A stretch of 64,000 nt of DNA from assembly GCA_958296125.1 (NCBI GenBank), contig OY282444.1, positions 3,443,623 to 3,507,622 of the forward strand, given 5' to 3'. Under the pieces are notes generated by a model. That model saw nothing but the letters and a program-made list of their open reading frames with translations, did no database searches and was not told where the DNA came from. Numbering within the stretch: the first letter of the stretch is position 1; each line of letters starts with the position of its first letter. Below, piece by piece: positions 15,710 to 24,595 of the stretch. Origin of the DNA: an uncultured Poribacteria bacterium (GTDB lineage: Bacteria; Poribacteria; WGA-4E; PCPOR2b). The translations under genes and the position numbers were made by a program.

Positions 15710-17297
15710 TGACGACGTTGTTGATACCGGTGCCGAGGCTGTGGTATTACCGGAGGGAATCGTCAAAGGAGTCATTACAGATTTGGTCACACAGCAGGGG
15801 ATCGCAGGTGTCCAAGTCACATTGGTGATGGATAAGAGAGTCCCAGGCGGCGATATCGAACAGGAAGAGGTCGCTTCAACAACTACCGATGCCAGTGGAA
15901 TCTTCATATTTGAAACGATCAAAACCGGGGAATATACCCTGAAGATCAATGCCCCTGGTTACATAAACCAACAAACGGTGACAAAAGTCACTCGCAAAGA
16001 GCCTGCAACCGTCAATTTCCGCCTTGAACCCGGTGTCAGATTTAGGGGTACGGTGATTTCTGACGATGGCAATACTGTGAAGAATGTCCTTATTTCTTTA
16101 GGTGAACGTGCGACAGTTACGAATCCTGGGGGACACTATGAAATTGCCCCGGTCTCCAAGGGACAATACAATCTGACTGCGGAAAAGCCGGGCTATCACA
16201 CGACACGGATACCGGGTGTCACTGTCGGCGATATCGATGTCTCGCGAGAGATCTCTATTGAACGCAATGTGAGGGGACAGATTGTTTTCGTGCGTGGAGA
16301 TGTTGCCAGCAAGGACTTTTTTGGGATTTCAGTTATCAACGCAGATCGCACAGGCGAGAAACCGTTGACACATCTCTTCGATGTACACCCCTCCTGGTCC
16401 GCTAATGGTGAGGAAATTGTCTTCAGTCGCTCAGAAAACAACCGGCCACTACAAATCCATATTATGGATAGCCGTGGGGGCAACACAAGACCTATCAGCG
16501 GAGACCATTTCAATGATCGGCACCCGGCTTGGTCCCCTGAGGGCCGTCGCATCGCCTTTGTTCACGCGCGAGCCTTGGGTCAACCAGCCATTTACACCAT
16601 GAATGCGAACGGAGAAAATCGGGTTCGACTTTCCGACTGCCACGCAGATTCTAGGCCCACATGGTCCCCTGACGGTACTCAGATTGCCTATACCTATGCA
16701 CTGAAGGAAGGGATCCGGAATCTTTTTGTGGTGGACATTGATACATTTCTCGCCGCCAAGGAGACCCCCCCTACGAAAGTAGAGGTGGAACCGGAGCCAG
16801 AACCGGAACCAGAAATACCACAGGAGCCAGAACCGGAACCAGAGGTGCCACAAAAGCCAGAACCGGAACCAGACCCGAATCAAACACCAGATGATGAGAA
16901 AAAGGATGGGGAGGGCGATCCACCTCAGGCACCGAGTGCCAATCCACCAGCAATCGGAGAAGGGATTCAACGCTTGACAACGAGTGCCAACCACGATATC
17001 CACCCGGATTGGAGTCCGGATGGATCGAAATTGACCTTTACCAAGGAGGCCTCCCCGTTAGATGCTGCGGTGTATATCCTGGATCTGTTTTCGCTGGTTC
17101 AAACCCGCTTGACCAAGGAGGAAGGTTACAACGGCTATCCCTGTTGGTCGCCTGACGGAACGAAGATTGTCTTCAGCAGTAACCGCAACGGCAGTTTGGG
17201 CATCTGGATTATGGATGCGGACGGCAGCAATACGGCTCTTATTTTCGATGAGTTGAGTCAGGATGATATCCTCAGCCAGCACGCGTGGCGCGAGTAA
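15630..17297 (+). CDS. Lipoprotein with CarboxypepD_reg-like and PD40 repeats, copy 2
   Basis: The 555-residue paralogue of the 11292 gene has the same domain order: lipobox (FFVGC), two carboxypeptidase-regulatory-like domains, WSPDG/WSANG PD40 blades, an acidic Pro-Glu linker and terminal PD40 blades ending in DILSQHAWRE in both copies. The reading frame is intact, which contrasts with the TGA-interrupted partner gene just upstream. The signal peptide n-region lacks Lys/Arg, unlike copy 1. No terminator of the copy-1 kind follows it. Confidence 0.8.
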   Translation: MANLICYSCLGFFALALFTFFVGCGGDDDVVDTGAEAVVLPEGIVKGVITDLVTQQGIAGVQVTLVMDKRVPGGDIEQEEVASTTTDASGIFIFETIKTGEYTLKINAPGYINQQTVTKVTRKEPATVNFRLEPGVRFRGTVISDDGNTVKNVLISLGERATVTNPGGHYEIAPVSKGQYNLTAEKPGYHTTRIPGVTVGDIDVSREISIERNVRGQIVFVRGDVASKDFFGISVINADRTGEKPLTHLFDVHPSWSANGEEIVFSRSENNRPLQIHIMDSRGGNTRPISGDHFNDRHPAWSPEGRRIAFVHARALGQPAIYTMNANGENRVRLSDCHADSRPTWSPDGTQIAYTYALKEGIRNLFVVDIDTFLAAKETPPTKVEVEPEPEPEPEIPQEPEPEPEVPQKPEPEPDPNQTPDDEKKDGEGDPPQAPSANPPAIGEGIQRLTTSANHDIHPDWSPDGSKLTFTKEASPLDAAVYILDLFSLVQTRLTKEEGYNGYPCWSPDGTKIVFSSNRNGSLGIWIMDADGSNTALIFDELSQDDILSQHAWRE

Positions 17298-17522
17298 AAC
17301 GTGGGTCTAATCGATTTGCAGTTACCATCTATCAGCAAAGACGAAAAAGACAAAATTATGGGGGGCACCGCGTTGAAGATTTGGTTCAAAAAAGAGAATT
17401 GAGGGGGCAGGACGGGCAAGATTGGGATAGGAGTTTGAACTCTGGTATAGGGGAGCCGATTCATCGGAGGACACGGAACTCCTTCGATGAACCGACGGAA
17501 CTGTGTGTCAGGTGTGTAAATC

Positions 17523-18308
17523 CTATTCAAGCAATTCCCTAGGGATACGAGAGCCCAGGTATTCCTGATTCGGATCGCGGTTGGCAATGATCTCAGGGAT
17601 ATTGTCCTCCCAATTGTCGGGCACTGTCATGGGACGCTTATGCCACGCTAAAATTAGGGTTCGTCGATGGTCTGTCAGGTTCCGGTGCGCTGAATGCAAG
17701 ACCCGGGCATCCGCCAAGACGAGTGCCCCCGCCGAAACGAAGACATCTACCTGATCCGGATGATCGCTGAACATGATCGGGTGGTCCTCTTCAATAAATC
17801 GAGCCCCTTGTTCGTGGGCTGGGACCAATTGATCGTGCAGCGGAATGCGTTTGAGATGGGTGCCGGGGATAACTTTGAGACATCCGTTTTCAACCGTTGT
17901 ATCGGTCAGGTAGTAGGACAGGAACATGGTCTGAGGCCATGGCGAACAACTCATTGGATCATTCCATAGCATCCAATCCTGATGCCAATAGAGCGCGGGT
18001 TCTTCAGGATCTTTAGTAAGAATAATAATCCCCCCAGTGCTCTCGAAATCTCCAAAGCCCATCTGCTCAAGTGCTCGGCGCGATGGTTGCCAATCCAACA
18101 GCTTCTGGATGATTGGGTTGTCCGCACCCCGCACGCCCACATGCTGCCCTTGATACCTTACGTCAGGGGGCGGCTCATGCCCAGCGATCAAGTGCTCCGA
18201 TTCTTCTCGGAGTTCCTGTAAAAAGGCTTCAGTTAAGATATTGTCTACCACGCAGTAGCCATCGCGCATCATTTGTTCCCGCTTTTGCAGGGCTACTTCT
18301 GGTGTCAT
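17523..18308 (-). CDS. Phytanoyl-CoA dioxygenase (PhyH) family protein 1
   Basis: The ATG at 18308 follows AGGAG by 6-7 nt and gives 261 residues; an upstream in-frame ATG at 18359 lacks a site. PhyH enzymes are Fe(II)/2-oxoglutarate dioxygenases. The His-x-Asp iron ligands are in YWHQDWMLW, and the distal His with the 2-oxoglutarate Arg is in VLHSAHRNLTDHRRTLILAW. It is followed on the same strand by two uncharacterised paralogues and lies close enough (80 nt) to share a transcript with them. The natural substrate is unknown; bacterial members hydroxylate diverse small molecules. Confidence 0.85.
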   Translation of the reverse strand: MTPEVALQKREQMMRDGYCVVDNILTEAFLQELREESEHLIAGHEPPPDVRYQGQHVGVRGADNPIIQKLLDWQPSRRALEQMGFGDFESTGGIIILTKDPEEPALYWHQDWMLWNDPMSCSPWPQTMFLSYYLTDTTVENGCLKVIPGTHLKRIPLHDQLVPAHEQGARFIEEDHPIMFSDHPDQVDVFVSAGALVLADARVLHSAHRNLTDHRRTLILAWHKRPMTVPDNWEDNIPEIIANRDPNQEYLGSRIPRELLE

Positions 18309-18387
18309 ACTGTTCTCCTGTGGGTTATTAACATTTCTGTCAATAGAAACGTCATCCAATTACTGAATCTACCGCAAAGCATAAGAT

Positions 18388-19569
18388 TTAAGCCCGCCCG
18401 TGATGCGACTCAGCCGGCGCACGATACTCCACCCGCAGATGCGGGGTTTCCAGACGCTGATGGTTTTGTATCCGTGAAGTCAGGCAACTCTCCAGCATCC
18501 CGCTGACAATCAAGGTGCGCTCTGCCGGGTAAGGGGCAACCCCGGTCATGATCATTTCGACAATCTTGGCAACTAGGCAGGCGGAGTAGGTCACATTGGG
18601 TGTCGGCGGTAGGAAAAACTGCGTGGACACCGGATCCGCCACACCCTTGAGCCGCGCAGCGAAGCAATAGTCTCTGATCGCACCGTTGAGCATGAGTAGC
18701 GTGGTTTGGAGTCCATCGTTGCGTTCGATAAAATAGGCTGCTGGATTTTCGACTAATTTCTGGAGTTCGCCGCTGCCGAGCAAATCCTGAGTCCGACCAT
18801 CTTCTTCCGTCAGTCCACACGGACTGTCACACCGAGAAAGTGCCGCTTCCAAAAGTTCCTTTGACCAACGTCCTGCCTCACCTGCCTCCCACACCGCATC
18901 CCCCTCGATTAATTGTACAGCCTTGACCCCGGGCTCACCACCTTTGCGGCGTTCAACCATGCACTGCATGGCTTCGAGGGCGTGATAATCCATCGGATCG
19001 GAGCCACCGACCCCTACCATCAGGGCACTCTCAATCTCGCAATCAAGGGGCAATTCGATATCTGGCAGGCGCCAAGTTACCGGCAGGGACGAACCGGCGA
19101 GGATTGGGAATTCCAAGCGATGGCCGTCGTCCACCATCTCCTGCGCCTTCTCGAAACTGTAAGAGAGATGTTTATCATTGTAAATTGGAACTGCGCGCCC
19201 GTCCTCCTCAAAAACTTTGACGCACTCCTTGAAGAATTCGTAGCGCGGGTAGAGAACCTGACCTTTTTCGTTTCTTGGGTAATCACCATGCTCACCAATT
19301 AATAACACGGCATCGACAGCAAGTTTATCCCCACCACAGCGCAACGCTTCAGAAATAGTCGGATACACGGAGAAACCGAACTCGCGGGCGCGGTCAGTGG
19401 ATTGATCTCCTTCGGGTGTCTGATCAACGAATAGGGAAACGACTTGGGTATCGGGACGATGCCAGCCCCCCTCGTAGGGGTAGCCAACCATGAAGCGGTC
19501 AGCGAAGTGCTGGGCATGTGACAGGTAGCGATAGATGGTGGCAATCACGGCGATACGTTTGGATGCCAT
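18388..19569 (-). CDS. Uncharacterised protein, tandem paralogue A
   Basis: The protein has 393 residues and an AAAGGAG ribosome site. I do not recognise an established domain. It starts with a Rossmann-like strand (RIAVIATIYRYLSHAQHFADRF) and carries conserved blocks DAVLLIGEHGDYPRNEKGQ, YEFFKECVKVFEEDGRAVPIYNDKHLSYSF, ILAGSSLPVTWRLP, DYHALEAMQCMVERRKGGE and a late APYPAERTLIVSGMLE. All recur in the next gene, so the two are tandem duplicates. No signal peptide or membrane helix is visible. The conserved His, Asp, Glu and Tyr residues in GEHGDYP and NDKHLSY could form an active site. Confidence 0.7.
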   Translation of the reverse strand: MASKRIAVIATIYRYLSHAQHFADRFMVGYPYEGGWHRPDTQVVSLFVDQTPEGDQSTDRAREFGFSVYPTISEALRCGGDKLAVDAVLLIGEHGDYPRNEKGQVLYPRYEFFKECVKVFEEDGRAVPIYNDKHLSYSFEKAQEMVDDGHRLEFPILAGSSLPVTWRLPDIELPLDCEIESALMVGVGGSDPMDYHALEAMQCMVERRKGGEPGVKAVQLIEGDAVWEAGEAGRWSKELLEAALSRCDSPCGLTEEDGRTQDLLGSGELQKLVENPAAYFIERNDGLQTTLLMLNGAIRDYCFAARLKGVADPVSTQFFLPPTPNVTYSACLVAKIVEMIMTGVAPYPAERTLIVSGMLESCLTSRIQNHQRLETPHLRVEYRAPAESHHGRA

Positions 19570-19590
19570 TTGCGTGTTTCTCCTTTAAAA

Positions 19591-20784
19591 TCAGGTCCTC
19601 CAGAAAGTCGATTCTTCCGTCGGCTGATAAGAAATATTTAAGTGCGGCGTCTCCTGCTGCGTCTGCCCTTGAAAGAGACTCTCAACCCCGGCAGCAACCA
19701 ACCCGGTAGTAAGCAGCGTACGTTCAACCGGATAGGTCGCCGCTCCGCTCAGGAACATCTTTTCAACATTGTTGACCAACGGCGAGAAGAAGTTAGCAAG
19801 GGTCGTGCGGGCTGGAGGCATCGGCAGGTACATCTGTGTGGACAATGGGGCATCCTGATCGTCGAGGTGAGCGGCGAAGTTGAAATCCTGCACCAGCCCG
19901 TTCATAAGAATCATAGTCGCTTTGAGACCGTCCAAGTGTTCGTATTGGTAGGCGATTGGGTCTTCAACCAGTTGCTTCATTTCGTCCAAGGTTGGAAAGA
20001 TATTGTTGAACCCTTGGCGTGAAGGGGTGAGGGTGTGACTGCGGCAGAGAGAGGCTTCAAACAGTTCACGCGACCACAATTCTTCGTGATGCGCCTCCCA
20101 GAATTTGTCACCGCGGTAGGCTTGCAGCCACTTGACACCTTTTTCGCCGCCTTCGCGGCGCTCTACCATACACTGGATGGTTTCTAGGGCATGGAAGTCG
20201 TAGCTGTCAACGCCCCCAATCGCGATACATAGTGCCTCTCGGACGCGGGCACCCAACGGCATGTCAATGGACGGGGTGCGCCAAGTCACCGGCAGGGACG
20301 ACCCCGACATGAATGCAAAGCCCATCTCTTGAGAGATGTCGTACATCTCTCGCGCCCAATCCCAGCTCCAAGAAAGATGCTTATCGTTGAAAATGGGCGC
20401 AGTGCTGCCGGTAGTGCTGTAGACCGAGACAATCTGCTTGAAAAACTCGTAGCGTGGGTAGAGATGCTGCCCCTTCTCGTTGGAGGGATAGCTACCGTGC
20501 TCGCCGATCAGTAGGACCCCATCAACGGCAAGCTTGCTGCCTCCCAAGGTCAAGGCATCCGCGATAGTCGGATAGATTTTCATCTGAGGGAAGCGTTCCG
20601 CACGGTCACGGCTCAAGTCGCCTTCAGGTCGCTGGTCAACGTAGAGTGAGACCAGATCCATTGGCGGGCGGTGGTGCCGACTGTTCCAGCCATACCCCCC
20701 CAAGAAACGGTCAGCGATGTGCTGGCCATGGGAATACTTACGGTACTCTGTGACGATTGCCGCAATTTTGGGGCGCTTAATCAT
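19591..20784 (-). CDS. Uncharacterised protein, tandem paralogue B
   Basis: The 397-residue paralogue of the 18388 gene lies 21 nt upstream of it. Shared blocks are VTEYRKYSHGQHIADRFLGGY, VSLYVDQRPEGDLSRDRAE, GVLLIGEHGSYPSNEKGQ, FNDKHLSWSWDWA, SGSSLPVTWRTP, YDFHALETIQCMVERREGG and TYPVERTLLTTGL. The complete conservation of these blocks between divergent copies argues that both are functional. The pair followed by PhyH on one strand suggests a three-gene operon. No function is proposed. The gap 20785-21045 shows nothing else. Confidence 0.7.
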   Translation of the reverse strand: MIKRPKIAAIVTEYRKYSHGQHIADRFLGGYGWNSRHHRPPMDLVSLYVDQRPEGDLSRDRAERFPQMKIYPTIADALTLGGSKLAVDGVLLIGEHGSYPSNEKGQHLYPRYEFFKQIVSVYSTTGSTAPIFNDKHLSWSWDWAREMYDISQEMGFAFMSGSSLPVTWRTPSIDMPLGARVREALCIAIGGVDSYDFHALETIQCMVERREGGEKGVKWLQAYRGDKFWEAHHEELWSRELFEASLCRSHTLTPSRQGFNNIFPTLDEMKQLVEDPIAYQYEHLDGLKATMILMNGLVQDFNFAAHLDDQDAPLSTQMYLPMPPARTTLANFFSPLVNNVEKMFLSGAATYPVERTLLTTGLVAAGVESLFQGQTQQETPHLNISYQPTEESTFWRT

Positions 20785-21045
20785 AGTGCGAATATCCTTT
20801 TAATCGATATATAACGGTTTCGTATAATTACGTGGAAAGATTACACCAATTTCCAAATCAAATCAAGCAAAAAGGGAATGTCATTCACCACCAAAACTGA
20901 TGTTCTCACCTATGCGCTTGTGATAGATTATAATCTGTTTGAACAGGGCTGCCGCACTCTTCTCCGAGTGTGGGGACTGGGCTACAAACCAGAGTCATAT
21001 CCACGTTGAAAACTTCCGACCACAAAAAAATTAAAAACAACATCA

Positions 21046-21804
21046 TCACCGATATTGCTCCAGATCCCCCCGGTATTCCAGCCCCAGCACACGACGTGCC
21101 CGCTCCACATTGCAGGTCTTATCTGCTTCGGGGGTGCCCACAATATGGAAGATATCGAAGCCGATTGTCGTGGACTCTATCGCCAGACGACAGGCTTCTG
21201 CCAGATCATGCCGACACACGCATCCATTCCGCACCGGCGTGCCCTCAGCCCCCAGTTTCTCCCGATGCCTTCCAATTCCCAATCGACTATCTACGATATA
21301 ATCCGGACGCAAGACGATAATGCGCGACCCATACGCATCGTAAAACTGTCGGCACATCTCCTCCTGCAAACGCTTGCAAACCGCGTACTGACTGCCATCG
21401 GGTCTTCTGACATCCGCCGTGAAAAATATCCCCTTGGGGTGCACTGTCTGGCATGAGCCGATGTGCACCACCCGCTTGATACCATGCTGCCGTGCGGATT
21501 CCAGCACATTCCACAAACCCTTCAAATTGACCAAGAACGGCTGCGGATCATCTACGCCGTATCCTCCGAAATAGACTGCAAGATGAATAACCGCGTCCAT
21601 TCCCTCTACGGCGTTGTGAACAGCGGAGAAGTCCACAATATCCCCGTGGATAAGCTCCCCCTCCTGCCATTCGCCATCAATATCCTTCCACCCTTTCCAT
21701 GGCTCCGGTCCGCGATCAAAGGCGCGAGCCTGATGTTTGCCAGCCAAATTGGCAAGCACAGCCCGGCCTGTCCAGCCGGCTGCGCCGAATACCACAACCT
21801 TCAT
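21046..21804 (-). CDS. NAD-dependent epimerase/dehydratase (extended SDR)
   Basis: The protein has 252 residues. The N terminus VVVFGAAGWTGRAV is the extended-SDR GxxGxxG motif, followed by DIVDFSAV (acidic adenine contact) and DAVIHLAVYFGGYG. The catalytic YAVCKRLQEE segment supplies Tyr-x-x-x-Lys and the HIGSCQ segment its Ser. It is shorter than typical sugar-nucleotide epimerases (about 310-340), so a substrate-binding C-terminal part is reduced. It lies 22 nt downstream of the secreted protein at 21827 on the same strand. Confidence 0.82.
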   Translation of the reverse strand: MKVVVFGAAGWTGRAVLANLAGKHQARAFDRGPEPWKGWKDIDGEWQEGELIHGDIVDFSAVHNAVEGMDAVIHLAVYFGGYGVDDPQPFLVNLKGLWNVLESARQHGIKRVVHIGSCQTVHPKGIFFTADVRRPDGSQYAVCKRLQEEMCRQFYDAYGSRIIVLRPDYIVDSRLGIGRHREKLGAEGTPVRNGCVCRHDLAEACRLAIESTTIGFDIFHIVGTPEADKTCNVERARRVLGLEYRGDLEQYR

Positions 21805-21826
21805 TCGTTCTATTCCTTTCGCAATC

Positions 21827-22633
21827 CTATCGGACTACCCTTGATTTCAGTCGCCCCCAGGTGGTCGTCAACTTGCCTTGCGCCTCTACGGCAAAAGGAT
21901 TCTTTTCAGGTTCAGTCACAAACACATCGTCTACCTCGATTGCCGCCTCTTGAGTCCCAAAACCGATGCGTCCCCTGCCGCTTAGGTTGAAATCCTTAAC
22001 GTCAACGAGGGGCGGCCCGTAATCCCCCGAAACTGCTGCTACGCCATTATCTGTGAGAAAGAAACGGTAGCCTTTCGGGTGATTTTCGATTTTAATCCAA
22101 TAGTCTGTGCCTCTATCAAGCTTCGTTTTGGTCTCAGTTTTGGCATATTCTTGGGTAACATGCCGTATATGCCGATGCACGACAGATCTTTTTCCCTCCC
22201 TGTTCAGTGCCCAATAAATAACATGACGGCTCAAACTCTCTTGCATCCGAGGGGGCAAAGCCTCTTTACCACCAAAGCCGGCACCTTCATCGCTGTGAAA
22301 ACGCCAAACGATGAGCGGACTCTCGCCTGCTGCGAGTTTGACTGTTGAATAAAACCAATAGTCATTCCACGCTTCATCCCAATGCCCATCGGATACCAAG
22401 ATGAGATTCTTGCCATTTCGTTGGTTCTGCACTAACTGGCCATTTTCAACCCTCCACGCGCCAGAGACGGTATGCCATTTCCCCGTACCGTTCAACTTGT
22501 CTTTTGACTTATCAAAAGTATCTTCAAACAAGATTTTCTGGGCTTGAGTCAAACTTGGTGGGATAAGGACGCTCGCCACAATCGATACCACCGTGAGAAT
22601 CCATTGTTTTTGAGAATTTTTCTTGTGACACAT
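21827..22633 (-). CDS. Secreted concanavalin-like (DUF1080/LamG-type) protein
   Basis: The ATG at 22633 has a perfect AAAGGAGG (22641-22648) and gives 268 residues. A signal peptide is clear (MCHKKNSQKQWILTVVSIVA..., ending TQAQ). The mature part opens ILFEDTFDKSKDKLNGTGKWHTVSGAWRVENG in shorter recognisable blocks, and later has DRGTDYWIKIENHPKGYRF and GRGRIGFGTQEAAIEVDDV. This is the pattern of the concanavalin-type sandwich found in 3-keto-disaccharide hydrolases (DUF1080) and LamG proteins. It is extracytoplasmic and probably carbohydrate-related. Active-site residues cannot be assigned. Confidence 0.65.
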   Translation of the reverse strand: MCHKKNSQKQWILTVVSIVASVLIPPSLTQAQKILFEDTFDKSKDKLNGTGKWHTVSGAWRVENGQLVQNQRNGKNLILVSDGHWDEAWNDYWFYSTVKLAAGESPLIVWRFHSDEGAGFGGKEALPPRMQESLSRHVIYWALNREGKRSVVHRHIRHVTQEYAKTETKTKLDRGTDYWIKIENHPKGYRFFLTDNGVAAVSGDYGPPLVDVKDFNLSGRGRIGFGTQEAAIEVDDVFVTEPEKNPFAVEAQGKLTTTWGRLKSRVVR

Positions 22634-22837
22634 GGTGAATCCTCCTTTCAATTTTACCAGCAAAATAGGGAAGCCTCATATAAACGCTTCGGAAACGTGT
22701 TCATAGAATTCTATGTAAAAGTATACCCTATTATCCCCCCAGTTTCCAATACGATCTGAACGATATAGCCGTTTTTAATGAAACTTACCGATTTGGACAG
22801 TGTGTTATCCTTTAAATTGTAAGGGAGGTCAAAAAAA

Positions 22838-24355
22838 ATGAAAGCGAATGTACCCCAAACACACGGTGTCGTTCTCACCTGCATACTCGCCTTTGGCATA
22901 CTCCAACATGCTGCATCGGCGGCAGATGAACGACAAACATTGCAAGCACTCAGCAAAAGTTTTACCGTGCTCGCACAGGAAGTTGGAGAAACGGTTGTTG
23001 GAATTGAAACTGAGCGATCAGACGAAGACAGAGATCGGGAGCCCCGCTTTGAACGTCGCGGCAAATCTGAAGGGTGGGAATCGTTCGGTCCGGAATTTCG
23101 TCGTTGGTTTCGCCGAAACTCAGACCGGGGTGAAAAGTCGGAAGATTATTTTTTCTATCCTGACCCGCATGGGAAAAGACGAGAGCGGGGGCGTAATGTG
23201 ATACCTGAAAATATGTTCCCACACAATTCCCCGGATTACACTAATTTTGGATCTGGCATCCTGCTTGATGAACAAGGGCACATTGCCACCGTTATCGAAT
23301 TGGTCGATGATAGCGAGGAGATTACAATCACGCTTCAGGATAGCACACGCCTTGAGGCCGAAGTGGTTGCATCTGACGAAGGGACGGGGATTGCTGTGCT
23401 CAAAGTTGATGCCGACGCGCTTCCGACGACGAAATTTGGTGATTCGGATGCCGTTGCCATCGGTGAATTAATGCTTGCACTCGGGCATACCGCGGATCAG
23501 GAGCCTGCGATTTCTTTGGGAATGATTAGCGGCGTTGGACGCAACCCGCATATCGTCGATTATGAAAACTGGCTCGCGATTGACGCGAATCTGCGCCCCG
23601 GTTCGGGTGGCGGTGCAATTGTCAGCGCAAAAGGTGAAATCATCGGCATGAGCGTTGGCAGCCCATCGAACAGCGCGTTTGCCATTCCGATTAACACGGT
23701 CAGGCACGTTGCGACAGAGCTGATCGAACATGGCAAAGTCGCGCGCGGCTGGCTCGGCATTTCAATTCAGGAGATTGATTCAGATCTGGCTGAGAAACTG
23801 GGTTTGGATAAACCGATGGGTGCCCTGATCACCGGTATCTTTGATGACACACCCGCTGAAGAATTTGGCTTACAAAAAGGTGATGTAATCGTCGCTATTA
23901 ACGTCGAAGCGATCAGGGATGTTAATCATCTGCGCGCTGCAGTTGCCATGTATAGGCCAATGACTACCATCTCGATTTCCATTCTGCGTGATGGTCAAAC
24001 GCAAGATATGTCTGTGACGCTTAGTGAACGGCCCGCACGAGCTCTTCGACATCTCAAAGATGCTGAGGAATATACGGATCTTTGGAAAGGTCTCTCCCTT
24101 CAGGACCTGACAGCTGATTTGGCTGAAAAGTTCGGGCACACTTCCGATGAAGGGGTGTTAATTGCTGGTGTGGCACCGGGCAGTGCGGTTGTCAAGGCGG
24201 GGCTCCGCAGGGGAGACCTGATTCTTGAGGTTGAGAACCAGACCATTCACAGCGTAGAAGAGTTCAAATCGGCGGTGGAGAAGGTGGCAGATGAAGCCAA
24301 AGTCTTGCTACTTATAAAACAGGAGGGGCAGGCACGGTATGTGACCGTCAAGTAA
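22838..24355 (+). CDS. HtrA/DegP-like protein with two PDZ domains and no catalytic triad
   Basis: The protein has 505 residues, with a signal peptide ending ASAADE. A charged segment (about 60-130) leads into a trypsin-like fold from GSGILLDEQGHIATV onward, then PDZ1 (about 300-395, GALITGIFDDTPAEEFGLQKGD) and PDZ2 (about 415-505, GVLIAGVAPGSAVVKAGLRRGD). Compared with the HtrA consensus, all three catalytic positions are replaced: His by Glu154 (TNNHVV becomes TVIELV), Asp by Gly184 (TDLAVLK becomes TGIAVLK) and Ser by Gly257 (GNSGGP becomes GSGGGA). The rest is well kept, so this should be a periplasmic pseudoprotease, perhaps a chaperone or regulator. The ribosome site is GGGAGG. Confidence 0.85.
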   Translation: MKANVPQTHGVVLTCILAFGILQHAASAADERQTLQALSKSFTVLAQEVGETVVGIETERSDEDRDREPRFERRGKSEGWESFGPEFRRWFRRNSDRGEKSEDYFFYPDPHGKRRERGRNVIPENMFPHNSPDYTNFGSGILLDEQGHIATVIELVDDSEEITITLQDSTRLEAEVVASDEGTGIAVLKVDADALPTTKFGDSDAVAIGELMLALGHTADQEPAISLGMISGVGRNPHIVDYENWLAIDANLRPGSGGGAIVSAKGEIIGMSVGSPSNSAFAIPINTVRHVATELIEHGKVARGWLGISIQEIDSDLAEKLGLDKPMGALITGIFDDTPAEEFGLQKGDVIVAINVEAIRDVNHLRAAVAMYRPMTTISISILRDGQTQDMSVTLSERPARALRHLKDAEEYTDLWKGLSLQDLTADLAEKFGHTSDEGVLIAGVAPGSAVVKAGLRRGDLILEVENQTIHSVEEFKSAVEKVADEAKVLLLIKQEGQARYVTVK

Positions 24356-24370
24356 AAGCGGGGTCAGTCT

Positions 24371-24385
24371 GTTCAAAATCTGAAC
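24371..24385 (+). promoter_or_regulatory. Inverted repeat, candidate enhancer-binding-protein site (copy 2)
   Basis: GTTCAAAATCTGAAC is identical to 9105-9119. It lies 86-100 bp upstream of the second sigma-54 promoter and is followed by a TTTGCACAATA stretch, as in copy 1. Confidence 0.5.
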
Positions 24386-24468
24386 ACCGCTGTCAAATAT
24401 TTGCACAATACTTGGCATCTTAATAGAGTTGTGTTCTAATTATTTCAGGCTTTAGCGAGATGTTGGTA

Positions 24469-24485
24469 TTGGCACAAAAATTGCT
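24469..24485 (+). promoter_or_regulatory. Sigma-54 (-24/-12) promoter of the triheme cytochrome gene
   Basis: TTGGCACAAAAATTGCT has GG (24471-24472) and GC (24483-24484) separated by exactly 10 nt. It is nearly identical to the promoter at 9308. The surrounding 60-80 bp also resemble the other site. The predicted transcript start is about 24496, 100 nt before the gene. Confidence 0.7.
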
Positions 24486-24595
24486 CGGTCATTTAATTAC
24501 ATTTGCCTCCAATCAGTTTTGGGAATTGTGGTTTCCCTGAGTATTTTTAATTCGTTTCGAGGTTAGACTGGCACTCGCCTCGCTTATCAACTGGA

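Noticed and set aside
16449-17003. Minus-strand 184-codon frame opposite the PD40 lipoprotein
   Set aside because: It is the antisense of the Pro-Glu repeat linker, giving Trp/Phe/Leu-rich nonsense, and has no ribosome site.
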